Shown here in pieces: positions 26,954 to 38,075 of a stretch of DNA of 49,510 nt (positions within the stretch are counted from its first letter, which is position 1; each line of letters begins with the position of its first letter). The notes below the pieces were generated by a model. It saw nothing but the letters and a program-made list of their open reading frames with translations, was not told where the DNA came from and did not search any database. Position numbers and translations under genes: made by a program. Source of the stretch: Pseudomonadota bacterium (GTDB lineage Bacteria > Pseudomonadota > Gammaproteobacteria > Burkholderiales > Gallionellaceae); the NCBI GenBank assembly GCA_021783995.1, contig JAJXTH010000016.1, positions 1 through 49,510 on the forward strand, written 5' to 3'.

Positions 26954-29149
26954 ATGCACAAAAAAATAAGTTTCGAAACCAGACTTTTGGCTTCCATCTC
27001 ATCCATCGTGCTGCTGGTCGCAGCGCTTTCCGCAACGACATGGCTTGCGGTAAAGAACGAGCGCGACCAGGCCCGCCGCCTGCAGCACACACTGGAAGTC
27101 CAGAACAACATCTCGCAGATCAAGATCAACCTGCTGGTGCCCGCGTCCATCGTGCGCGGCTACCTCATCTCAGGCAATGAGGATGATCTTTCCAGCCTCA
27201 AGAGTTTCAGGTCTTCAAGAGACGTCGCACTCAAAAGGTTGAGCGAACTGACGGCCGACAATCCGGTGCTGACAAGAAGCTGGCTGCAGCTCAATGAGGC
27301 GCTGGAAATTCGCAGGGCGATCGCAGAGCACCTGATCATGTTGCGCAAAACCGAAGGATTCGAGGCTGCGCGCGCCTATCTGATAAGCGAACATGTGGGA
27401 GAACAGCAAAGGGCGATGTTCCGGATCTTCCGCAGCATGGAAGACGAGGAGGCGCGGCTTCTGGCAGAACGCCACGCCAAGCTGTTGCTCGCAAGAAAGA
27501 CATCCATCGCGCTGGGCTTCGTTGCAACGGCTTCCCTGTTCATCCTGCTGGCAATGACCTATCTGCTGATACGAGCGCAGATGAAAACCAACCTTGCAAA
27601 CCAGCGAGCGCTCGAATCAAGCTCCACGCGTGTTGCGACGATACTCAACACCGTTGCCGACGGCATACTGACGATAGACAAACACGGCATCATAGAGACC
27701 ATGAACTCTGCTGCCGCACGCATCTTCGGCTATGCTGCCTCCGAAGTCATAGGGCAGAACGTCAAGATGCTGATGCCACCGTCCGATCAGGGCAGCCATG
27801 ACGAGCACATGGCACGCTATCTTTCCACAGGCGAGAAGCACGTCATAGGCATGGGACGCGAAGCACAGGGCATGCGCAAGGATGGCAGCCTGTTTCCGAT
27901 CGAACTTTCCGTGAACGAGATGTTGCTGGATGGCGAGAAGCAATTCACCGGCGTCGTGCACGACATCTCTTCGCGCAAGAAAGTGGAACAGGCGCTGATA
28001 GACGCGCGCGATGAAGCGGATCGCGCCAATCAGGCCAAGTCCGAATTCCTATCCAGCATGAGCCACGAGCTGCGCACGCCGCTGAACGCGATACTGGGTT
28101 TCAGCCAGCTTCTCGAATATGACGAATCGCTCTCAGCCGAGCACAGGGACAGTGCGCACGAGATCATCAAGGCAGGCGCGCATCTTTTGAGCCTCATCAA
28201 CGAGGTGCTCGATCTTGCGAAGATCGAGGCAGGGCACGTCGAACTTACCCTTGAGCCTGTTGAAGTGTGCGCCGTCATCGCCGAATGCCTGCCGATGGTG
28301 AACGCACTGGCCGACAAACGCAGCATCCGGCTGAGCCACAGGGGACTGCAGGGTATATCCGTGCGCGCCGACCACATGCGGCTCAAACAGGCACTGCTCA
28401 ATCTCATTTCCAACGCGATCAAGTACAACCGCGATGGCGGCAGCGTCCACATCGAAGTGCAGGCCTCGGAAGCGAACGACAGGCTGCGCATCAGGATCAC
28501 GGACACGGGCCTGGGCATCCCGTCCCATAGGCTCGACGAACTTTTCCAGCCTTTCAACCGTCTGGCTGCCGAAAACAGCGGCGTGGAAGGAACAGGGATA
28601 GGCCTTACCATCACGCGCCGTGTCGTCGAGATGATGGAGGGCAGCGTCGGCGTCGAGAGCAAAATGGGTCAAGGCAGCACCTTCTGGATCGAGCTCCCTC
28701 TGGAATCCACATGCGATGCAGTACAGGAACACACAGCCAGAGCGAATGAAAGCACGGCGCTGCGCGATGCAAGGAAAAAGCAGGTCGTGCTCTACATCGA
28801 GGACAATCCGGCCAACCTGAAGCTCGTCATGCAGATACTCAAGAACCACAAGCACATCCATCTGCTCACCGCCGACTGTGCCGAGGCAGGCACGGAGCTT
28901 GCGCTCACCCACAAACCCGACCTGATCCTGCTCGACATCAACATGCCGCAGATGAGTGGCTATGAGGTCATGGAAATCTTCAAGTCTGACGAAAACCTGA
29001 TCGACATTCCCGTGATTGCAGTCACTGCCAACGCGATGGAACGCGACATCCAGCACGCACTGGCTGCAGGATTCACGGATTACCTCACCAAGCCCATCGA
29101 CATCGAACCTTTCCTTGAGACCATAGAGCGCCGCCTCGCAGCAGCGTGA
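26954..29149 (+). CDS. CHASE3-PAS hybrid histidine kinase with receiver; FixL-like PAS
   Basis: This is an inner-membrane sensor kinase of 731 residues. Helices at about 11-33 and 185-206 flank a CHASE3-like periplasmic helical region. A PAS domain follows at about 225-340. The kinase has the H box SMSHELRTPLNAIL (H371), N box LLNLISNAIKYN (N488), DTGLGIP and GTGIGLTI. A receiver ends the protein (D661 in LLDINMP, K713 in LTKP). The PAS resembles that of the oxygen sensor FixL: H282, R288, H296 and R302 fall at the spacing of Bradyrhizobium H200, R206, H214 and R220. This suggests haem and gas sensing, which is inference because haem-free relatives share some of these. No Hpt domain or partner regulator is adjacent. 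Confidence 0.92.
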   Translation: MHKKISFETRLLASISSIVLLVAALSATTWLAVKNERDQARRLQHTLEVQNNISQIKINLLVPASIVRGYLISGNEDDLSSLKSFRSSRDVALKRLSELTADNPVLTRSWLQLNEALEIRRAIAEHLIMLRKTEGFEAARAYLISEHVGEQQRAMFRIFRSMEDEEARLLAERHAKLLLARKTSIALGFVATASLFILLAMTYLLIRAQMKTNLANQRALESSSTRVATILNTVADGILTIDKHGIIETMNSAAARIFGYAASEVIGQNVKMLMPPSDQGSHDEHMARYLSTGEKHVIGMGREAQGMRKDGSLFPIELSVNEMLLDGEKQFTGVVHDISSRKKVEQALIDARDEADRANQAKSEFLSSMSHELRTPLNAILGFSQLLEYDESLSAEHRDSAHEIIKAGAHLLSLINEVLDLAKIEAGHVELTLEPVEVCAVIAECLPMVNALADKRSIRLSHRGLQGISVRADHMRLKQALLNLISNAIKYNRDGGSVHIEVQASEANDRLRIRITDTGLGIPSHRLDELFQPFNRLAAENSGVEGTGIGLTITRRVVEMMEGSVGVESKMGQGSTFWIELPLESTCDAVQEHTARANESTALRDARKKQVVLYIEDNPANLKLVMQILKNHKHIHLLTADCAEAGTELALTHKPDLILLDINMPQMSGYEVMEIFKSDENLIDIPVIAVTANAMERDIQHALAAGFTDYLTKPIDIEPFLETIERRLAAA

Positions 29150-29151
29150 AT

Positions 29152-31539
29152 TCAGTCTTCCGCCAGCCCGATCACCGAGGACTTCGCCTTCAGTGGCAGC
29201 ACCTTGCCCATTCTCGCGCGCCTGCCAAAGTGTGCCTGCAGATCCGAACCGGACAGACGCACAATCTGCTCCTTGCCCGCTGCATTCTGCACAGTGACGA
29301 TCACGGCAGGCTGATTGACGACGATTGCATGAGCAAGCGCATCCCTGTCCTCCAGGCCCATCACGATTACGCCGCGCCCGCCCGCTGCAAGCTGCTTCAT
29401 TTCAGCAAGCGAGAAGGCGAGCAGACGGCCCGAACGGCTGGCCGACACCACAAGAGACTGCTCGGTCGGCGCAAACAAGAATGGCGGCAGCATCTCCTCA
29501 CCTTCTTCCAGAGAAATGAACTGCTTGCCCGCCTTGTTGCGCGCCACCATGTTTCCTATCGTGGAGATGAATCCGTAGCTGCTTGAAGTCGCAAGCAGCA
29601 CGCTCTGTTCAGCCGAACCACAGATCACATGAACAATTTTGGCACCCGATGCCAGCTCGATCAGCGTCGTCAGCGGCACGCCGTCCCCGCGCCCCCCGGG
29701 AAGCTGGCTCACGGGTATGCTGCATACCCTGCCGTTGCTGCAGACCACGATGCAGTGATCCGTGGTGCGGCATTCGAAAGCCGCGAGCATCCCGTCCCCT
29801 TCCTTGAAGCCAAGACCGGACAGATCGAGCTTGTGCCCCTGCCTCGCACGCCCCCAGTATTTTTTGGAAATGATCACGGTCACGGGCTCGTCCACCACCT
29901 GCTGAGTCAGCACGGCGCGCTCCGCCTCTTCGATCAGCGTTCGCCTGTCATCGCCATAGGCCTTGACGTCCTCGTCTATCTCTTTGGCCACGCGGCGGCG
30001 CAAGAGGCTATCCGAACCCAGAAGTTTGCTGACATCCGCTCCCTCCTCCTGCAGGGCTTTCAGCTCGCGCTCTATCTTTATGCCTTCCATTCTTGCCAGC
30101 TGGCGCAGGCGGATTTCCAGTATGTCCTCTGCCTGACGATCTGAAAGATCGAAGCGTTCGATCAGGGCAGCCTTGGGCTCATCCGATTCGCGTATCAGCG
30201 CAATCACTTCATCCAGATTCAGGAACACTGTCATGCGTCCCTGCAGGATATGGATGCGGTCGTTGATCTGATCCAGGCGGTACGCAAAACGTTTGCGCAC
30301 CGTCGCCAGGCGGAACTCGCTCCATTCCCGTATCACCAAGGCAATCGGCTTCTGCCTTGGTCTGCCATCTATGCCTATCATCACCATGTTCACCGGAAGC
30401 GAACATTCGAGGCTGGTATGTGCAAGCAGAATGGCCATGAATTCTTCCACGGACTGGCGCGAAGACTTGGGCTCGAACACCAGGCGCACCGCCTGATCCT
30501 TGTCGGACTCGTCGGACACCTTGTCCAGAACGGAAAGCATCAGCTGCTTGGTCTGCACCTGATCCGGCGTCAGCGCTTTCTTGTTGACCCTGACCTTGGG
30601 ATTCGTGAGCTCCTCGATCTCCTCCATGATCTTTTTCGCGGAAGTACCGTGCGGAATCTCGTAGACCGCAATCCGCCACTGGCCTCTGGCAAGCTCCTCC
30701 ACATGCCAGCGCGCGCGCATCTTCAATGAACCCCGGCCTGTCCTGTAGCATTCGCGTATTTCGGAAGGAGACGAGATGATCTGCGCACCGCCAGGCAGAT
30801 CCGGGCCTGCGATCATGTTCCGTATCTCGTCATCCGAACAGTCCGGGTTTTTCACGCAAAGCGCGGCTGCAGCACCCACCTCTCGCAGATTGTGCGAAGG
30901 AATCTCGGTGGCCATGCCGACTGCGATGCCGGATGCGCCGTTCAATAGCACCATCGGCAGCCGCGCCGGGAGCTTGGCTGGCTCCTCGAAATGGCCGTCA
31001 TAGTTCGGGACCATGTCCACCGTTCCCATGTCGAGCTCGGACAGAAGAACCGCCGAGATCGGAGTCAGGCGCGCTTCCGTGTAGCGCATCGCGGCCGAGT
31101 TGTCGCCATCCCTGGAGCCGAAATTTCCCTGACCGTCTATCAGCGGATAGCGCAGGGAAAAATTCTGGGCCAGCCTCACCATCGCGTCATAGGCCGAGGC
31201 ATCGCCATGCGGGTGGAACTTGCCCAGCACTTCTCCCACCACGCGCGCAGACTTCACGAAGGTGCTGTTGGGTCCCAGCCCCATCTCGCGCATCGCATAA
31301 AGTATGCGGCGCTGCACAGGCTTCTGTCCGTCGCACACGTCGGGCAGCGCGCGCCCCTTCACCACAGAGACCGCATATTCCAGATAGGCGCGCTCCGCAT
31401 ACTGCGCAAGCGGCACCGTGTCGCCTTCCGGGAGTGCTGGCAATGGAGAAAACTGCCGCGCTATTGCCAGGCCCGCTTCGTCCTGCTTCTTGCCTGGCTC
31501 TTCGGGCGCCTCGAACAATTCATCCTGCATCTCAGACAT
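29152..31539 (-). CDS. parC: DNA topoisomerase IV subunit A
   Basis: ParC is the cleavage subunit of topoisomerase IV, which unlinks daughter chromosomes. The 795-residue protein has the winged-helix and tower cleavage core with the active tyrosine Y153 in [10 protein letters not shown], then the coiled-coil gate and a C-terminal beta-propeller region. The E. coli quinolone positions S80 and E84 align with A114 and D118 ([10 protein letters not shown]). Alanine removes the serine that anchors the drug's water-metal bridge; this may simply be the native state of the species. It overlaps parE by 8 bp. The stop lies two bases from that of the convergent sensor kinase. Confidence 0.96.
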   Translation of the reverse strand: MSEMQDELFEAPEEPGKKQDEAGLAIARQFSPLPALPEGDTVPLAQYAERAYLEYAVSVVKGRALPDVCDGQKPVQRRILYAMREMGLGPNSTFVKSARVVGEVLGKFHPHGDASAYDAMVRLAQNFSLRYPLIDGQGNFGSRDGDNSAAMRYTEARLTPISAVLLSELDMGTVDMVPNYDGHFEEPAKLPARLPMVLLNGASGIAVGMATEIPSHNLREVGAAAALCVKNPDCSDDEIRNMIAGPDLPGGAQIISSPSEIRECYRTGRGSLKMRARWHVEELARGQWRIAVYEIPHGTSAKKIMEEIEELTNPKVRVNKKALTPDQVQTKQLMLSVLDKVSDESDKDQAVRLVFEPKSSRQSVEEFMAILLAHTSLECSLPVNMVMIGIDGRPRQKPIALVIREWSEFRLATVRKRFAYRLDQINDRIHILQGRMTVFLNLDEVIALIRESDEPKAALIERFDLSDRQAEDILEIRLRQLARMEGIKIERELKALQEEGADVSKLLGSDSLLRRRVAKEIDEDVKAYGDDRRTLIEEAERAVLTQQVVDEPVTVIISKKYWGRARQGHKLDLSGLGFKEGDGMLAAFECRTTDHCIVVCSNGRVCSIPVSQLPGGRGDGVPLTTLIELASGAKIVHVICGSAEQSVLLATSSSYGFISTIGNMVARNKAGKQFISLEEGEEMLPPFLFAPTEQSLVVSASRSGRLLAFSLAEMKQLAAGGRGVIVMGLEDRDALAHAIVVNQPAVIVTVQNAAGKEQIVRLSGSDLQAHFGRRARMGKVLPLKAKSSVIGLAED

Positions 31540-33493
31540 CGCCCGTCACCTCGTTACCGTGGAATTCCAGCCATTCGCGGCGCAATCCGGACTCCTTCTT
31601 CGCCATCAGCATGTTCATGGTTTCTTCGGCCATCGCGAAGGACGCCGCATCGAGCTCAACCAAGAGCGCGCGTCGCGTGTCCGGGCACATCGTGGTCTCC
31701 CAGAGCTGCTGCGGGTTCATCTCCCCCAAGCCCTTGAAGCGCGAGATATTCCATGAGCCTTCCCTCACCTTCTCCTTGCGCAGCCTGTCCTCGATGGACG
31801 CAAGCTCGCTCTCGTTCAGCGCATAAAGCTTGCGCATCGGCTTCTTCCCCTGCGCCGGCACGTCGATGCGGAAAAGCGGCGGCTGAGCAAGGTATACGTT
31901 GCCGTTCTCGACTAGCCTCGGAAAATGGCGGTAGAAAAGCGTCAGAAGCAGGGTTGCGATATGCGATCCGTCGACATCCGCATCGGCCATGATGTAGATG
32001 CCGGAATAGCGCAGCCCCGAAAGATCCGCATCGTCTTTCATGCCGTGCGGATCTACGCCTATCGCAACCGCGATGTCGTGAACCTCGGCGTTGGAGAAAA
32101 GCCGGTCGCGGTCGACCTCATAGGTATTGAGCACCTTGCCACGGAGCGGAAGCACTGCCTGAAATTCCTTGTTTCTTCCCTGCTTTGCAGAACCTCCGGC
32201 CGAATCTCCCTCGACCAGAAAGAGCTCGTTTCTCAAGGGATTGTATTCGGCGGCATCGGTCAGTTTTCCCGGAAGCACCGCAACCGAGGAGCCCTTCTTC
32301 TTCTCTATCTTCTGGCCCGACTTCATGCGGCTCTGCGCCTGCCTGATCGAAATCTCCGCTATCTTCTTGCCATATTCGACATGCTCGTTGAGCCACAGCA
32401 GAAGCGGGTCGCTGACCATGCTCGAAACAAGCTTCAGCGCATTCCTGGAAACCAGCTTTTCCTTGGTCTGTCCCTGAAATGAGGGATCGAGCAGTTTGGC
32501 CGAAAGCACGAAACTCACTCGCCCGAACACGTCGTCGGATGCAAGCTTCACGCCCTTGGGCAGCATCCCGTGCAGTTCGATGAAACTCTTCACCGCGTTA
32601 AAAATACCCTCGCGCAATCCCGAATCGTGCGTGCCCCCAGACCATGTCGGGATCAGGTTGACATAGGACTCGCGTGCAATCGTCCCCTCTTCCGCCCAGG
32701 CAAAGGCCCAGGCCGCGCCTTCCCCTTCCACGAAACTCTCGTCTCCGCCCTTGGCGACGTAACGCTCGCCCGTGAAGATGGGCGCAGCGAGCTCGTCGCC
32801 TGCAAGCGCCTCTGCCAGATAACCGCGCAGCCCGTCCGGATAGACCCATGATTTGGATTCGCCGCTCTTCTCGATGTTGAGCGCAATCGTGACGCCCGGA
32901 AGCAGCACGGCCTTTGCGCGCAGCGCGCGCTCCATATCCGCGAGGTTCACGTTCGGGCTGTCGAAATATCTGGTATCTGGCCACACGCGAACCACGGTGC
33001 CCGTCTTGCGTTTTGGACAGTTTGCCACTTTGGTCAGTGGACTCAAGGCAACACCGTTCTCGAAACGAACGTGGTGTTCGCCGCCATCCCGGAACACCGT
33101 GACTTCGACCGCCCTTGAAAGCGCATTGGTCACGGCAACACCCACGCCGTGCAGCCCGCCTGCAAACTTGTATGCTCCGCCCTTCTCCTTGTCGAACTTG
33201 CCGCCCGAGTGCAACACGGTGAAGGCGACCTCGACCACCGAGATGCCTTCTTCGGGATGTATGCCGACAGGTATCCCCCTGCCTTCGTCCGCTACAGAGA
33301 TGGAGCCGTCTGCGTGCGCGATGACGGCGATGCTGCCTGAAAAACCCGCCAGCGCCTCATCGCAGGCATTGTCCACCACCTCGGTAACGATGTGATTCGG
33401 ATTGTCCAGCGTGGTGTACATCCCCGGACGCTGGCGCACGGGTTCAAGCCCGCGCAAAACCTTGAATGACGATTCGTCATACGCTGAACCCAC
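31532..33493 (-). CDS. parE: DNA topoisomerase IV subunit B
   Basis: ParE is the ATPase subunit of topoisomerase IV. The 653-residue GHKL/TOPRIM protein shows [13 protein letters not shown], the ATP-lid motif [21 protein letters not shown] residues in [16 protein letters not shown], and the metal motif [12 protein letters not shown]. Its length and the short TOPRIM insert favour ParE over GyrB, as does pairing with parC. The start is GTG at 33493, preceded by GGAGGA five bases upstream; an overlapping ATG is in another frame. It follows prc by 26 bp, and no separate promoter is evident. Confidence 0.96.
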   Translation of the reverse strand: MGSAYDESSFKVLRGLEPVRQRPGMYTTLDNPNHIVTEVVDNACDEALAGFSGSIAVIAHADGSISVADEGRGIPVGIHPEEGISVVEVAFTVLHSGGKFDKEKGGAYKFAGGLHGVGVAVTNALSRAVEVTVFRDGGEHHVRFENGVALSPLTKVANCPKRKTGTVVRVWPDTRYFDSPNVNLADMERALRAKAVLLPGVTIALNIEKSGESKSWVYPDGLRGYLAEALAGDELAAPIFTGERYVAKGGDESFVEGEGAAWAFAWAEEGTIARESYVNLIPTWSGGTHDSGLREGIFNAVKSFIELHGMLPKGVKLASDDVFGRVSFVLSAKLLDPSFQGQTKEKLVSRNALKLVSSMVSDPLLLWLNEHVEYGKKIAEISIRQAQSRMKSGQKIEKKKGSSVAVLPGKLTDAAEYNPLRNELFLVEGDSAGGSAKQGRNKEFQAVLPLRGKVLNTYEVDRDRLFSNAEVHDIAVAIGVDPHGMKDDADLSGLRYSGIYIMADADVDGSHIATLLLTLFYRHFPRLVENGNVYLAQPPLFRIDVPAQGKKPMRKLYALNESELASIEDRLRKEKVREGSWNISRFKGLGEMNPQQLWETTMCPDTRRALLVELDAASFAMAEETMNMLMAKKESGLRREWLEFHGNEVTGDV

Positions 33494-33519
33494 TCATTCC
33501 TCCAATCGAAGCCGAATTA

Positions 33520-35637
33520 TTATTGAGCGCCTGGCTTTAACAGTACGCTGGCAGCAAGGCTCGAATTGGCATGCAACAGCCCGACTTCGTCGCTCAATAT
33601 ATGGGCGGCCTCGTCGAGCAGCACATCCTTGACATCCTTTCTCGCCTTCTCGATCGCGAGATCCGCGCTGATGTTGCGTTCGTTGGACTGCAATCCGTCA
33701 TCCGCGAGCTTCATCGCCTCATCCGAAGACTTGCCCTCTTCGCGCAGCTTGATCCTGGCTTCCTGCGCTTCGCGCTCCTTCTTGCGCTCGGACTCATTGA
33801 GCGATATCCGGTTCTTCTTGCGCTGCCCATCGAACTCCGCGATGTCCTCGCGCAAAGACTTGAAATCCTTGTCGTGCGAAACGCGCATGTCGTGGTCCAC
33901 GATCAGCATGGGCAATATGGGCGCGAGATCGCCGTCGGGACGATAGTTGGCCGCCTTGATCTGCATCCATGGCAATGCATTGTCATAGCTCGACTCGCCG
34001 AAATCCTCGGCATCCACGATCATCGGCAGGCTGATGTCCGGCGTCACGCCGCGCAGCTGTGTCGTGCCTCCGTTGATGCGGAAGAACTGCGCCGTGGTCA
34101 TTTTGAGCTCGCCATATGCGGGCTGCGGATTCTTGACCAGCCTATCGAGATTGATCACCGACTGCACGGTACCCTTGCCGAAACTGGTCGCACCCATCAC
34201 GATGCCGCGCCCGTAATCCTGAATTGCCGCCGCGAAGATTTCAGAGGCCGATGCCGAACCGTGGTTGATCAGCACGCCCATCGGACCTGTCCAGACCGCA
34301 TCCTCGTCGGTATCGCTCTCGACGGTGACATCCCCCTTGGAATCGCGCTGCTGCACGACAGGGCCCTTGCCTACGAATAGTCCGGTCAGCTCGATCGCCT
34401 CATCCAGCGAACCGCCGCCGTTGTTGCGCAGATCCATCAGCACGCTGTCCACCTTGTCCTTCTTGAATTCCTTCAGTATGCGCGCGACGTCGCGTGTCGC
34501 ACTCTTGTAATTCGGGTCTCCCTTCATGCGCGCTGCAAAATCCTGATAGAAGCCGGGCAGTTCGATCACGCCGATGTGGCGAGTGACATTTCCGTCCTTC
34601 ACTTCGATGACGGATTTCTTCGCGGCCTGCTTGTCCAGCGTGATTTTCTTGCGCACCAGCGTGACCAGTTTGTGCTTTCCGTCAGGGCCCGTCCCGGCAG
34701 GCAGCACGTCCAAACGCACCTGGCTATCCTCCTTGCCCCTGATAAGTGCCACCGTATCGTCTATGCGCCAGCCCATCACGTCGACGATGGGGCCATCCTT
34801 GCCCTGACCCACACCCACGATGCGATCCCCCGGCTTCAACTGTCCCGAAAGGGCCGCAGGCCCCCCCGCCATCAGCTCGCGTATCGCGGTGTAATCGTCC
34901 TTCTCCTGAAGCACGGCGCCTATGCCTGTCAGGGATAACCTCATCGAAATGTTGAAATCCTCCGTGGCGCGCACGCCTAGGTAATTGGTGTGCGGGTCTA
35001 TCGCCATCGCATAGGCGTTCATGAAATCCTGGAACACGTCATCGCTCTTGACGCGAGTCAGGTTGTTCAGGGAATTTTCATACCGTTTGTCCAGCGTCTC
35101 GCGTATGCTCTTGTCGTCCTTGCCTGCGAGCTTCAGACGCAGCCAGTCGTTCTTCACGCGCTTGCGCCACAGGTCGTCCATCTCCACTTGGGACTTGGCC
35201 CATGGCGCGTCCTTTCTGGTGTACTGGTAGGATTCCTGCTTGCTGAAATCGAAATTTCTGTTGAGCAGGCTACGCGCATAGGCATAGCGCTGTGCGATGC
35301 GCTTCTGGTAGACATTGAATATCGCAAAGGGAACGGAAAGATTCTGCTTCAGGATCGCATCGTCCAGCCTGGTCTCGTCAGGCTTGAAACTGTCGATGTC
35401 GGACTGAAGGAAAAACATCTTTTCCCCGTCGAGTTCCTTCAGATACTGGTCGAATATCTGCCTGGAGAGCGTATCGTCCAGCGGCACGCGCTTGTAATGG
35501 TAGCGCGTCAGCACCTCGGCGGAAAGCAGGGCGGCCTGAGTCTGCTGCTGTTGTGGCGCAAGTTCCTTGTCGGCCTGCGCGCTGTTGAAAGCGACCAGCG
35601 TGAGCGCAAGCAACACCCACAGAAATCTGTTCTTCAT
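33520..35637 (-). CDS. prc: Tail-specific periplasmic protease (carboxy-terminal processing, S41A)
   Basis: Prc/Tsp cuts proteins from nonpolar C-termini and regulates cell-wall enzymes in the periplasm. The 705-residue protein (E. coli 682) has a signal peptide (about 1-22). A helical N-terminal region follows, then a PDZ domain (about 225-310) and the S41 catalytic core with S463 in SASASEIF and K488 in SFGKGTVQS. The S-to-K distance of 25 is identical to E. coli. The C-terminal DUF3340-like region ends near 680. GAGGAAAAGAG precedes the ATG. It lies between ubiD and parE in a minus-strand block. Confidence 0.95.
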   Translation of the reverse strand: MKNRFLWVLLALTLVAFNSAQADKELAPQQQQTQAALLSAEVLTRYHYKRVPLDDTLSRQIFDQYLKELDGEKMFFLQSDIDSFKPDETRLDDAILKQNLSVPFAIFNVYQKRIAQRYAYARSLLNRNFDFSKQESYQYTRKDAPWAKSQVEMDDLWRKRVKNDWLRLKLAGKDDKSIRETLDKRYENSLNNLTRVKSDDVFQDFMNAYAMAIDPHTNYLGVRATEDFNISMRLSLTGIGAVLQEKDDYTAIRELMAGGPAALSGQLKPGDRIVGVGQGKDGPIVDVMGWRIDDTVALIRGKEDSQVRLDVLPAGTGPDGKHKLVTLVRKKITLDKQAAKKSVIEVKDGNVTRHIGVIELPGFYQDFAARMKGDPNYKSATRDVARILKEFKKDKVDSVLMDLRNNGGGSLDEAIELTGLFVGKGPVVQQRDSKGDVTVESDTDEDAVWTGPMGVLINHGSASASEIFAAAIQDYGRGIVMGATSFGKGTVQSVINLDRLVKNPQPAYGELKMTTAQFFRINGGTTQLRGVTPDISLPMIVDAEDFGESSYDNALPWMQIKAANYRPDGDLAPILPMLIVDHDMRVSHDKDFKSLREDIAEFDGQRKKNRISLNESERKKEREAQEARIKLREEGKSSDEAMKLADDGLQSNERNISADLAIEKARKDVKDVLLDEAAHILSDEVGLLHANSSLAASVLLKPGAQ

Positions 35638-35661
35638 CTCTTTTCCTCGATAACTGCCGGC

Positions 35662-35667
35662 ATTATA
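35662..35667 (-). promoter_or_regulatory. -10 box upstream of prc
   Basis: A perfect TATAAT on the minus strand lies 25 nt before the prc start, in the 91-bp gap behind ubiD. No recognisable -35 is found at 16-18 bp, so a promoter here is possible but unproven. Confidence 0.4.
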
Positions 35668-35728
35668 TCCAGTCTTCCGGCGGGAGTGGGTTTGGAAGCC
35701 CGTTCGCGCAAATAGTTCAGTTTCGTCC

Positions 35729-37192
35729 TCAAAGCCCGAGTTTGCCCCACATCTCGTCGACGCGGCGTTTGACCTCGTCGGTCATCGCGATGGGCGTGCC
35801 CCATTCGCGCTGTGTCTCGCCAGCCCACTTGTTGGTTGCATCCAGTCCCATCTTGCCGCCCAAGCCTGACACAGGGCTTGCGAAGTCAAGGTAATCTATC
35901 GGCGTGTTTTCCACAAGCAACGTGTCCCTGACCGGATCGACGCGGGTCGTGATCGCCCATATGACCTCCTGCCAGCTCCGAATGTCTATGTCTTCATCCA
36001 CAACGATGATGAATTTCGTGTACATGAACTGGCGCAAAAAGGACCAGATGCCGAACATGATGCGTTTTGCATGCCCCGCGTACTGTTTGCGGATCGACAC
36101 CACTGCCATGCGGTAGCTGCACCCCTCGGGCGGAAGATAGAAGTCCGTTATTTCGGAAAACTGCTTCTGCAGAAGCGGGACGAAAACCTCGTTGAGTGCA
36201 ACGCCCAGCATCGCAGGCTCGTCGGGCGGCTTTCCGGTATAGGTCGAATGGTAGATGGGATCCTTGCGCATCGTGATGCGCTCTATCGTCAGCACAGGAA
36301 ACTTTTCCTGCTCGTTATAGTAACCCGTATGGTCGCCGTAAGGGCCTTCGAGCGCCATCTCTTCCGGATGAATCACCCCTTCCAGAACGATCTCGCTGCT
36401 TGCGGGCACTTCAAGATCGCTTCCCAGGCACTTCACAAGCTCGGTCTTGGATCCCCTCAAGAGTCCTGCGAACTGGTATTCGGAAAGGGAGTCAGGCACG
36501 GGAGTCACCGCACCGAGTATCGTCGCGGGGTCCGCGCCTATCACCACCGCGACCGGGAATGGCTTTCCCGGAGACCTGAGGCAATGCTCCCGGAAATCCA
36601 GAGCGCCTCCGCGGTGCGCGAGCCAGCGCATGATCACCTTGTTGTTTGCTATCACCTGCTGGCGGTAGATGCCCAGATTCTGGCGCTTCTTTTCCGGACC
36701 GCGCGTGACCACCATCCCCCATGTGATCAGAGGTGCGATATCGCCAGGCCAGCAGTGTTGTATCGGAAGCCTGGCCAGATCGACATCCTTTCCTTCCCAT
36801 ACAACTTCCTGGCAAGGAGCGGATGAAAGAACCTTGGGCGACATGTTCAGGACCTGCTTTAACACGGGCCACTTCTCCCATGCATCCTTCAGCCCCTTTG
36901 GAGGCTCGGGCTCCTTGAGATAGGAGAGCAGCTTGCCTACTTCCCGCAGCGCGACAGTCGACTCCTCGCCCATGCCAAGCGCGACGCGACGCGGCGTTCC
37001 GAAGAGATTGGCGAGCACGGGGATGTTTTTTCCCGCAGGATTCTCGAAAATGATCGCAGGCCCTTCATTTCGCAACACCCTGTCGCATATCTCTGTCATC
37101 TCGAGATGAGTCGAGACGGGAATGCCGATGCGCTTGAGTTCGCCTATTTTCTCGAGCTGAGAGATGAAGTCCCTCAAATCGCGATATTTCAT
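35729..37192 (-). CDS. ubiD: UbiD family decarboxylase (3-octaprenyl-4-hydroxybenzoate)
   Basis: UbiD decarboxylates the prenylated 4-hydroxybenzoate in ubiquinone synthesis, using prenylated FMN supplied by UbiX. The 487-residue product (E. coli 497) starts [22 protein letters not shown]. It includes [28 protein letters not shown], the cofactor region near LGIYRQQVI and the catalytic-loop segment [15 protein letters not shown]. The start at 37192 follows GGGGGTGG; an upstream ATG at 37294 overlaps the preceding gene. It lies 10 bp after the acyltransferase gene. ubiC, for an earlier ubiquinone step, is 10 kb away in the same window. Confidence 0.95.
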   Translation of the reverse strand: MKYRDLRDFISQLEKIGELKRIGIPVSTHLEMTEICDRVLRNEGPAIIFENPAGKNIPVLANLFGTPRRVALGMGEESTVALREVGKLLSYLKEPEPPKGLKDAWEKWPVLKQVLNMSPKVLSSAPCQEVVWEGKDVDLARLPIQHCWPGDIAPLITWGMVVTRGPEKKRQNLGIYRQQVIANNKVIMRWLAHRGGALDFREHCLRSPGKPFPVAVVIGADPATILGAVTPVPDSLSEYQFAGLLRGSKTELVKCLGSDLEVPASSEIVLEGVIHPEEMALEGPYGDHTGYYNEQEKFPVLTIERITMRKDPIYHSTYTGKPPDEPAMLGVALNEVFVPLLQKQFSEITDFYLPPEGCSYRMAVVSIRKQYAGHAKRIMFGIWSFLRQFMYTKFIIVVDEDIDIRSWQEVIWAITTRVDPVRDTLLVENTPIDYLDFASPVSGLGGKMGLDATNKWAGETQREWGTPIAMTDEVKRRVDEMWGKLGL

Positions 37193-37202
37193 GCCACCCC
37201 CT

Positions 37203-38075
37203 TCAGTAGAATTTCTTTTCGCCTTCAGGCCTGGTCTTGAAGCGCTTGTGCAGCCAGAAATACTGCTCCGGCATTTCCAGCACGCGGCTTTCAATGAATT
37301 CGTTCATGCGCCTTGCATCCTGGGTCTCATCTTCGCCCGGGAAATTCTCCCATGCAGGATAGAAGCTGACCACATATCCTTCACCACCCGGCAGCATTTT
37401 CGCAACACAGGGAACGACCACAGCACCCGTCATCTTCGCGATGCGCGAGACCGAAGTCATGGTCGCAGCGGGCACGCCGAAGAAAGGAACGAACACGCCG
37501 TCCTTGATGCCCTGATCCTGGTCCGGCAGATAGAAAAAAGGAATGTTCTGGCGCATCGCCTTGATCACAGGGCGCAGCCCCTGCTGCCTCGAATAGAGAA
37601 GCTGCCTGCCAAAGCGCGCGCGTTTTTGAAGAAGCAGCCGGGTCATGTAGGGATTCTTCTGGTTCGCATACATGCTCATCGAATCCATGCGCTGAGCTAT
37701 CCACTGACCTGCTGCATCCAGTGCAACGAAATGCGGCGTCAGGAAAATTGCAGGCCTTCCCCTGACAGATTCGAAATGCTCAATGCCCTCGATGCGTATC
37801 AGACTGTTGATGCGTTCAGAGCTTGCCCACCACAACAGGCTACGCTCCATCAGACTGCGCACCAGAACCTTGAAGTGCTCATGGACAATCTTCTTGCGCT
37901 CATCCTCGTTCATGTTTGGGAAGCAAAGCGCAAGGTTGATCATCCCCACACGCCTGCGCTCATTTGCCAGATAATAGAGCAATGTGCCCAGGCCGTTGCC
38001 CATCGCCACGATGATCCGGAAGGATAGAAAGTGGATCAGCCACAGGACAAATACGCCCAAACGCACCAGCATCAC
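37203..38075 (-). CDS. Lipid A acyltransferase family protein (second copy)
   Basis: This is a membrane-associated LpxL/LpxM-type enzyme that adds a secondary acyl chain to lipid A. The 290-residue protein has an N-terminal hydrophobic anchor and the catalytic HX4D motif in TPHFVALD. The downstream blocks YANQKNPYM and [27 protein letters not shown] are typical. Its ATG overlaps the stop of the upstream acyltransferase by 4 bp. Having two different copies in tandem suggests that each adds a different secondary chain; which one does which cannot be read from sequence. Confidence 0.9.
   Translation of the reverse strand: MMLVRLGVFVLWLIHFLSFRIIVAMGNGLGTLLYYLANERRRVGMINLALCFPNMNEDERKKIVHEHFKVLVRSLMERSLLWWASSERINSLIRIEGIEHFESVRGRPAIFLTPHFVALDAAGQWIAQRMDSMSMYANQKNPYMTRLLLQKRARFGRQLLYSRQQGLRPVIKAMRQNIPFFYLPDQDQGIKDGVFVPFFGVPAATMTSVSRIAKMTGAVVVPCVAKMLPGGEGYVVSFYPAWENFPGEDETQDARRMNEFIESRVLEMPEQYFWLHKRFKTRPEGEKKFY

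Noticed and set aside
28133-29056. A 307-residue minus-strand frame opposite the sensor kinase
   Set aside because: It mirrors conserved kinase and receiver codons and has no ribosome site or domain.
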